Shown here piece by piece: positions 60,801 to 64,000 of a DNA stretch of 64,000 bases (within the stretch, counting starts at the first letter, position 1; every line of letters begins with the position of its first letter). Made by a program: the position numbers and the translations under genes. Source of the DNA: Acidaminococcus hominis (GTDB taxonomy: Bacteria; Bacillota; Negativicutes; Acidaminococcales; Acidaminococcaceae); assembly GCF_900291475.1 (NCBI RefSeq), contig NZ_OLMM01000002.1, positions 121,183-185,182 on the forward strand. Reading direction: 5' to 3'. The notes under the pieces were generated by a model. It saw only the letters and a program-made list of their open reading frames with translations. It had not been told where the DNA came from and made no database searches.

Positions 60801-62989
60801 CCGCCAAAAATCGTAGTTCCGTCCTCATTCGAATCCTGTGTCGTATAGCTTACTTTGGCACCCGTAATGGAAACCTGGTTCTGGTCTGCACAGCCCGCAT
60901 CGTTTGAATCATCGCCCGAGGCCCAAGCAAGTCCACCGCCAATTGCCGCTGCATTTTGCAGCTCCGTCTTCTGGCCGCTGATACTCACCTGGTTTCCAGA
61001 GGCCGGTCCTTCATTTGCTACCCCGCCAAGGATCCAGCCCCCTGATCCAGTTTCAGCCTCTCCAAACATGCTGGAATTTCCCAGGGTCACTGCCGTATTG
61101 TCCAGAGTTACCTTGTTGTCCTTGGCACTGGTAGTACCCAAACCGCCATAGATATCCGTAATCCCGTTCTTGATGGTGCTTTGGTAAATCTGCACTTCAT
61201 TGGAATCTGCAGCGCTTGCCAAACCAGATTCCGACACATGGCGATGATTATAGCCCCCAGCCAATACACCTACAGGAAGGTCATATACATTTAGGCCCAG
61301 TAAATCAACATATGTATCCTGACTTGCCTCGTTTCCCAAGGTCGCGCCATAAGCGGTCACCTTATTTCCCACGGCACTGCCATATTCAGAAAAGCCTCCC
61401 AGTAGGGAATTGCCCAGGACAGGCTGGGTGGAATAATCTTCCTTTCCCAGGGTAACCGTATTATCGTTTGCGTCATAATAAGCGTAACCACCGCCCACCT
61501 TAGCTGCATACCCGCTGAGGAACTGCACTTCGTTCTGGCTGGCATATTTGTGGGCTGCGCCTCCGTAAACCCCTCCGCTGATAGTGGTAGCACCGGATGA
61601 GGTTTCTCTAATATACACCTTGTTGCCAATGGCACTGGCTGGAAGGAAACTGTGTTGGAAGTCAAAAATATGGAAGGAGCTGGTACGTGAATAATCCAGC
61701 AGTCCATCCTCCATATCGCCAGCAATGCCGCCTGCTGCCGTGGCAAGTCTGCTGTCAGTGATATAGACCGTATTATAGGAAGCATCCCCCTCTTCCTGGG
61801 TGGAAAGCGTTCCTCCTGTCAAACCCCCTGCCACATCAACATGTCTGTCACTTTCTATTTCGTTGACCCGGGTCAAGGTCAACGTATTATAGCAAGCTCC
61901 ATTATGCAGGCTGAAACCGCCCACCAGATCCAGTTCGTCATCATAGTAGTCTGCAGTCTTGGCACTCACCGTAATATCGGACAGCGTCACCTGGTTTTCA
62001 TTGGCATCCAATTTTGCCGTGTAGCCGCCGGCAGCCAGCAGGGTAAGCGTGCTGTTCCGGACCACCACCTGGTTGTTCGAGGTAGTGCCTTTGCCGGAGT
62101 AGCCCCCTATCACCGCGGTGTAGGTTCCCTGATTTTCGGAGTCTGGCTGCGTACCGCTGGCCTCTGCCTCTGCACTGGTGCCAATGTATACGCGGTTATT
62201 GCTGGCATCAGCTGTGGCCGTCACATCTAGAGGAGACAGATATGACCAGTCGGTATAATTGCCTGCCTCATCACGATAAACGCCATAATAATCACTATAT
62301 CCCTTTACATTGGCAGCTCCGCCATACACAGCAACAGGAGTTCCGTCATGCACAGTGACCTTTTCCAGCGTCACTGTATTGCCGGACACGTCAAACTGCT
62401 CAGTGGATACTAAATGGTTCTCATTCTCTTCCTCCGAGCCCAAATACTCTTTTGTATAGTCATATAAATAGCCGCCAAAAATGGATACCCCATCGTACTC
62501 TGTGGCACCAGAACCCAGGGTGGTGCTGCCAAGGGTCACCGTGTTGCCATTTACCTGATCTTCTGTGGAGGTTGTAGTATTGTCCTCATGAATGATCACG
62601 CCCCCAAAAATATTGGAACCGGGATTTTCTGACGTTACCGTCCCTCCTGTAACCTGCAAGGTGTTACCGGAAGCGGTTCCGGTATCCTTGTTGCCAATGG
62701 CTCCATTTGATAAATTGATAGATTCTTCCGTGTTCAAGCCGCTCCCATACTCGTTCCCTTCCTCAGCCTTCACATCTTCCCCGCTAATGGTGATTGGTTC
62801 CGCCTGAGCCCTGGGGACATACGCCCCCAGTCCCAAAATGCTGGTGAGCACCAATACTGTCAATAATTGCTTCTGTTGTCCATTCCTGGTTTCCTTCTGA
62901 TGCTTGTGTTTCCCCATAACTTGTGCCAGCGCCTCCCGCAGCCGCCAGCTTCCCCCTTTCGTCAAACAGGCAAAGGCCTTTAAGTACAT
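57824..62989 (-). CDS. Large autotransporter (type V secretion) with repetitive passenger
   Basis: A 1721-residue outer-membrane autotransporter. An extended signal region (1-63) has a basic amphipathic start and a hydrophobic core, and ends AQA. The passenger (about 64-1390) is built of about 60 degenerate units of the form 'GN-x-V/L-x-L/I...G..I-x-GG', typical of a beta-helix. The last 270 residues form the barrel (FTPYVMLGGHNLRYN, GFVKRVF, YVGAGILLRRDQVNG, TTFYAGLGWDYEF). The C-terminus is VTITRRM, not the usual aromatic residue. No ribosome site precedes the ATG at 62989; a Met at residue 25 also lacks a well-spaced one. A promoter is present upstream. Probably an adhesin; ligand unknown. 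Confidence 0.9.
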   Translation of the reverse strand: MYLKAFACLTKGGSWRLREALAQVMGKHKHQKETRNGQQKQLLTVLVLTSILGLGAYVPRAQAEPITISGEDVKAEEGNEYGSGLNTEESINLSNGAIGNKDTGTASGNTLQVTGGTVTSENPGSNIFGGVIIHEDNTTTSTEDQVNGNTVTLGSTTLGSGATEYDGVSIFGGYLYDYTKEYLGSEEENENHLVSTEQFDVSGNTVTLEKVTVHDGTPVAVYGGAANVKGYSDYYGVYRDEAGNYTDWSYLSPLDVTATADASNNRVYIGTSAEAEASGTQPDSENQGTYTAVIGGYSGKGTTSNNQVVVRNSTLTLLAAGGYTAKLDANENQVTLSDITVSAKTADYYDDELDLVGGFSLHNGACYNTLTLTRVNEIESDRHVDVAGGLTGGTLSTQEEGDASYNTVYITDSRLATAAGGIAGDMEDGLLDYSRTSSFHIFDFQHSFLPASAIGNKVYIRETSSGATTISGGVYGGAAHKYASQNEVQFLSGYAAKVGGGYAYYDANDNTVTLGKEDYSTQPVLGNSLLGGFSEYGSAVGNKVTAYGATLGNEASQDTYVDLLGLNVYDLPVGVLAGGYNHRHVSESGLASAADSNEVQIYQSTIKNGITDIYGGLGTTSAKDNKVTLDNTAVTLGNSSMFGEAETGSGGWILGGVANEGPASGNQVSISGQKTELQNAAAIGGGLAWASGDDSNDAGCADQNQVSITGAKVSYTTQDSNEDGTTIFGGLGLVSASNNSLELNQAAADGAYMICGGLSEKGTVAANAVKLNQSTVSGLRYLWGGYSPYGRVSENKVTFTASTISGNASYIVGAYGVAPYKNTMSIEDTKIDNLAEVRGVYGTVYEGDDDAVYTTLTRENQLKITGNSEITFLPVSGTSLIGADATGLAQGNSLTVENSKVYNLSVLEGVKAEQNASENQLQLTNAEVSGLSCLIGVQAMGEDTVSGKAVGNTAAITGGSLSFTDGVLDSDGGYPSKPTLAAAYAGASAYKNSLALTNVKVNGAQEIYAGAGANQALENILKLQDATISGASVIAGGKSNGTTYYRTYDTFYQLKLLSNPGAYANQVAISGGNVTADAIYGGYLTTIATSDDLLKDSSCPMYDNQVTLGSGVTAGNVYGAYSPLRSYAQRNTVTVEGGTIQKNLVGGQTTGGIASGNILNIKGGTIGTTIAADEEENPLMSGNLIAAGVNEEGPATDNTVNITGGLLGSMMSLYGGYSTTESTGNTLNLSTKGNTVKNLGYFQNLNFYVPADAKAGDTMLEVTDTADVHGAAINAGVEDTTQLNPGEVINLIHDANNEINTTGTSYAMMDGKDIVTDAAFLQRKVYIKPQDANTIVLYVPIDSQPILHPDTEVIADGQANAASTVANGSDAAVTDGLQAALTAWAESHEAARLRDDDHNVMDMLGTPYISSPAGMSLRQGPVMAAASPLDAADAKNANVTLSAEEIAQRKEREVEAKFTPYVMLGGHNLRYNSSSTVDTNGFNGELGFVKRVFKKDYADTIMPFIEYGTGNYTSYKNGTRGDGSQRYVGAGILLRRDQVNGVHYEGLVRAGRLNGDYAGRIAGYRTTYNSGAGYIAAHAGLGRIYRQATNDYNVYGKFFYSHLGGDSVTLHSSLGSADYDLDGVDSIWTRLGFRWTKHLDEATTTFYAGLGWDYEFDGKATARYRDYTTPDASMKGSSEFLELGWQSKVTKENPWGADVRVTGWHGVKQGFTYGVTITRRM

Positions 62990-63030
62990 TAAGTTTTATG
63001 TTATTATTATTCAAACATCTCTACGAATAT

Positions 63031-63060
63031 ATTATAGCGTTGTTTGTTTATAAAGTCTAA
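63031..63060 (-). promoter_or_regulatory. Promoter of the autotransporter gene
   Basis: On the minus strand TTAGAC (63055-63060) and consensus TATAAT (63031-63036) are 18 bp apart, about 40 bp before the start codon. Confidence 0.6.
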
Positions 63061-63156
63061 GAAATCGTTTATAAAAATAGTTTCACAACTATTAGCCGCA
63101 GCCAACTGTATAAATGGATACAAACGTTATTTCAGAAGAAAACAAGTTTATTTGAA

Positions 63157-63185
63157 GGTCAGTTGTAAAATGAACTTGAACAGTT
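63157..63185. repeat. Left terminal inverted repeat of the right IS30-type element
   Basis: This segment starts GGTCAGTTGT and contains TGAACTTGAACA. It pairs imperfectly with the repeat at 150-177 and lies 80 bp before the transposase start, as in IS30 elements. Confidence 0.65.
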
Positions 63186-63264
63186 AATCAAAAAATAAAA
63201 ATCCATAGTGAAGCCTCATGCTAAAATGGTTTTGCGAGAAATCATCAACAAAGGAGCAATCACG

Positions 63265-64000
63265 ATGGATCACATCCATTCTAACACAATGGAGGACGTA
63301 CGTATCCCCGGCCGCCATCTTTCTTTGGAAGAACGTGGTATGATTCAAGCTCTGCATCGTCAAGGGCTTTCCCTTCGCAACATTGCTGCTGCAGTAGGAT
63401 GTGCTCATACGACTGTTTTCTATGAGCTTCGGCGTGGAACGCCGGAACGAAAAAGCAAGCACGGTCGTGCCCCACAGTATATGGCAAAGCGCGGTCAGAA
63501 GGCATACGCAAAGAATCGCAAGAACTCCAGGAAGACTTGCAAAATCGATCATGACGACTGCGAATCGTTCATCCAATGGATGGTAGAACAAGTCCGCCAG
63601 GAACGTTGGTCACTGGATGCCTGCGTTGGCTATGCTAGGCGGAACAAGCTATTTACGCCGGAACAGATTCCCTGTACCAAGACGCTTTACAACATGCTTT
63701 GGGCTAATAAGCTTCCGCTGTCGCTCTTCGAAGTCCCGCGAGCCTTAAAGCATAAACACCGTCGGAAATGGGTACGTAAGAACAAGCGTATGAAGGGTCG
63801 CTCCATTGAGGAACGTCCTGCCGTCGTCAATGAAGGTACCGAAATTGGCCACTGGGAAGTGGACACGGTCGTTGGTCAGCGTGCAGGCCGTGAGGCAGTA
63901 GTCTTCACTGCTGTTGAAAAGGTTACGCGCAACTACATCGCCATCCGCATTCCTGGACGTACCTGTGCCGGCGTTGAATCCGCTCTTGCACAGTTGCAGG
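63265..64000 (+). CDS. IS30-family transposase, N-terminal part (partial at window end)
   Basis: From the ATG at 63265 (AAGGAG 8 bases upstream) the frame stays open to the window end, 245 codons. The N-terminal helix-turn-helix is typical of IS30 (RHLSLEERGMIQALHRQG, LRNIAAAVGCAHTTVFYELRRG). A zinc-like or basic linker follows (QYMAKRGQKAYAKNR), then RWSLDACVGYARR, PCTKTLYNMLW and the first catalytic Asp in GHWEVDTVVG. The remaining DDE residues are expected beyond the window. The reading frame is intact as far as it goes, so the element may be active. Confidence 0.92.
   Translation, partial: MDHIHSNTMEDVRIPGRHLSLEERGMIQALHRQGLSLRNIAAAVGCAHTTVFYELRRGTPERKSKHGRAPQYMAKRGQKAYAKNRKNSRKTCKIDHDDCESFIQWMVEQVRQERWSLDACVGYARRNKLFTPEQIPCTKTLYNMLWANKLPLSLFEVPRALKHKHRRKWVRKNKRMKGRSIEERPAVVNEGTEIGHWEVDTVVGQRAGREAVVFTAVEKVTRNYIAIRIPGRTCAGVESALAQLQ

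Larger units (their letters stand above)
63157..64000 (+). mobile_element. 5' part of an IS30-family insertion sequence (cut by window edge)
   Basis: The left inverted repeat is followed by a transposase gene that runs off the window. The element points away from the autotransporter gene. Its left end lies about 100 bp upstream of the -35 element of the autotransporter promoter, so its insertion may have altered upstream control of that gene. Confidence 0.85.

Noticed and set aside
57824-62989. CRISPR-like or tandem DNA repeat in the autotransporter gene
   Set aside because: The periodicity is at protein level only; unit lengths vary and DNA copies are strongly diverged.
1-64000. A 63-kb composite transposon flanked by IS30 elements
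   Set aside because: The interval is core chromosome with ribosomal, secretion and tRNA genes and uniform composition. The window edges also happen to cut the elements.

Overview
The window looks like a chromosomal segment of a Negativicutes bacterium (a Firmicute with an outer membrane), most probably Acidaminococcus or a close relative. Two observations support this. The D-2-hydroxyacid dehydrogenase at 48746-49741 matches, as I remember it, the Acidaminococcus fermentans (R)-2-hydroxyglutarate dehydrogenase HgdH almost along its whole length. The window also mixes Firmicutes-type genes (addAB, sepF/ylm cluster, Gls24, yolD-umuC with a Bacillus-type SOS box) with a large outer-membrane autotransporter. 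Coding DNA is GC-rich, intergenic DNA is AT-rich, and most genes lie on the minus strand. Genus assignment is inference from memory, not a database search.

Layout: (1) 1-177, 3' end of an IS30-family element. (2) 203-8105, a tightly overlapping nine-gene minus-strand operon: Na+/solute symporter, GH73 glucosaminidase, trmL, queD, folE2, folP, folK, a membrane protein and a GT2 glycosyltransferase; no folB is seen. (3) 8352-9026, MBL hydrolase. (4) 9112-15461, addB-addA. (5) 15683-20035, WG-repeat exoprotein, two tiny membrane proteins, a deformylase-like protein, a flavodoxin-fold oxidoreductase and an L-2-hydroxyacid dehydrogenase. (6) 20143-24202, aminotransferase-FAH hydrolase-degenerate SDR operon with a divergent LysR regulator. 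(7) 24296-31291, nikABCDE-like ABC importer plus an AstE/AspA-type deacylase, preceded by a LysR gene; the nikA-like gene has a stop at codon 4. (8) 31292-31739, a structured intergenic region. (9) 31740-35700, DUF4153 membrane protein, PC4-like protein, yolD and a frameshifted Y-family polymerase under an SOS box. (10) 35822-42464, core translation and RNA-modification genes (yqeY, rpsU, HIT, mtaB, rsmE, prmA), Gls24, ferredoxin-nitroreductase, tRNA-Asn. (11) 42511-46857, pgeF-yggS-sepF-proC-ylmH-phosphatase. (12) 47006-50386, polyphosphate:AMP phosphotransferase, hgdH, desulfoferrodoxin. (13) 50534-54868, secG-esterase-thioesterase-rnr-smpB. (14) 54974-57588, small alarmone synthetase coupled to a two-component system. 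(15) 57824-62989, a 1721-residue autotransporter. (16) 63157-64000, 5' part of another IS30-family element.

Taken together: housekeeping clusters (folate/queuosine, recombination repair, translation quality control, cell division) are interleaved with catabolic and uptake modules suited to an amino-acid-fermenting anaerobe (HgdH, L-hydroxyacid dehydrogenase, aminotransferase/FAH operon, Nik-like importer with deacylase, superoxide reductase). The points most worth following are the folB-less folate operon with a CExxHGH-type QueD, the interrupted nikA start and its palindromic operator region, the frameshifted SOS polymerase, the alarmone synthetase-TCS operon, and the unassigned structured RNA candidate near 31.5 kb.
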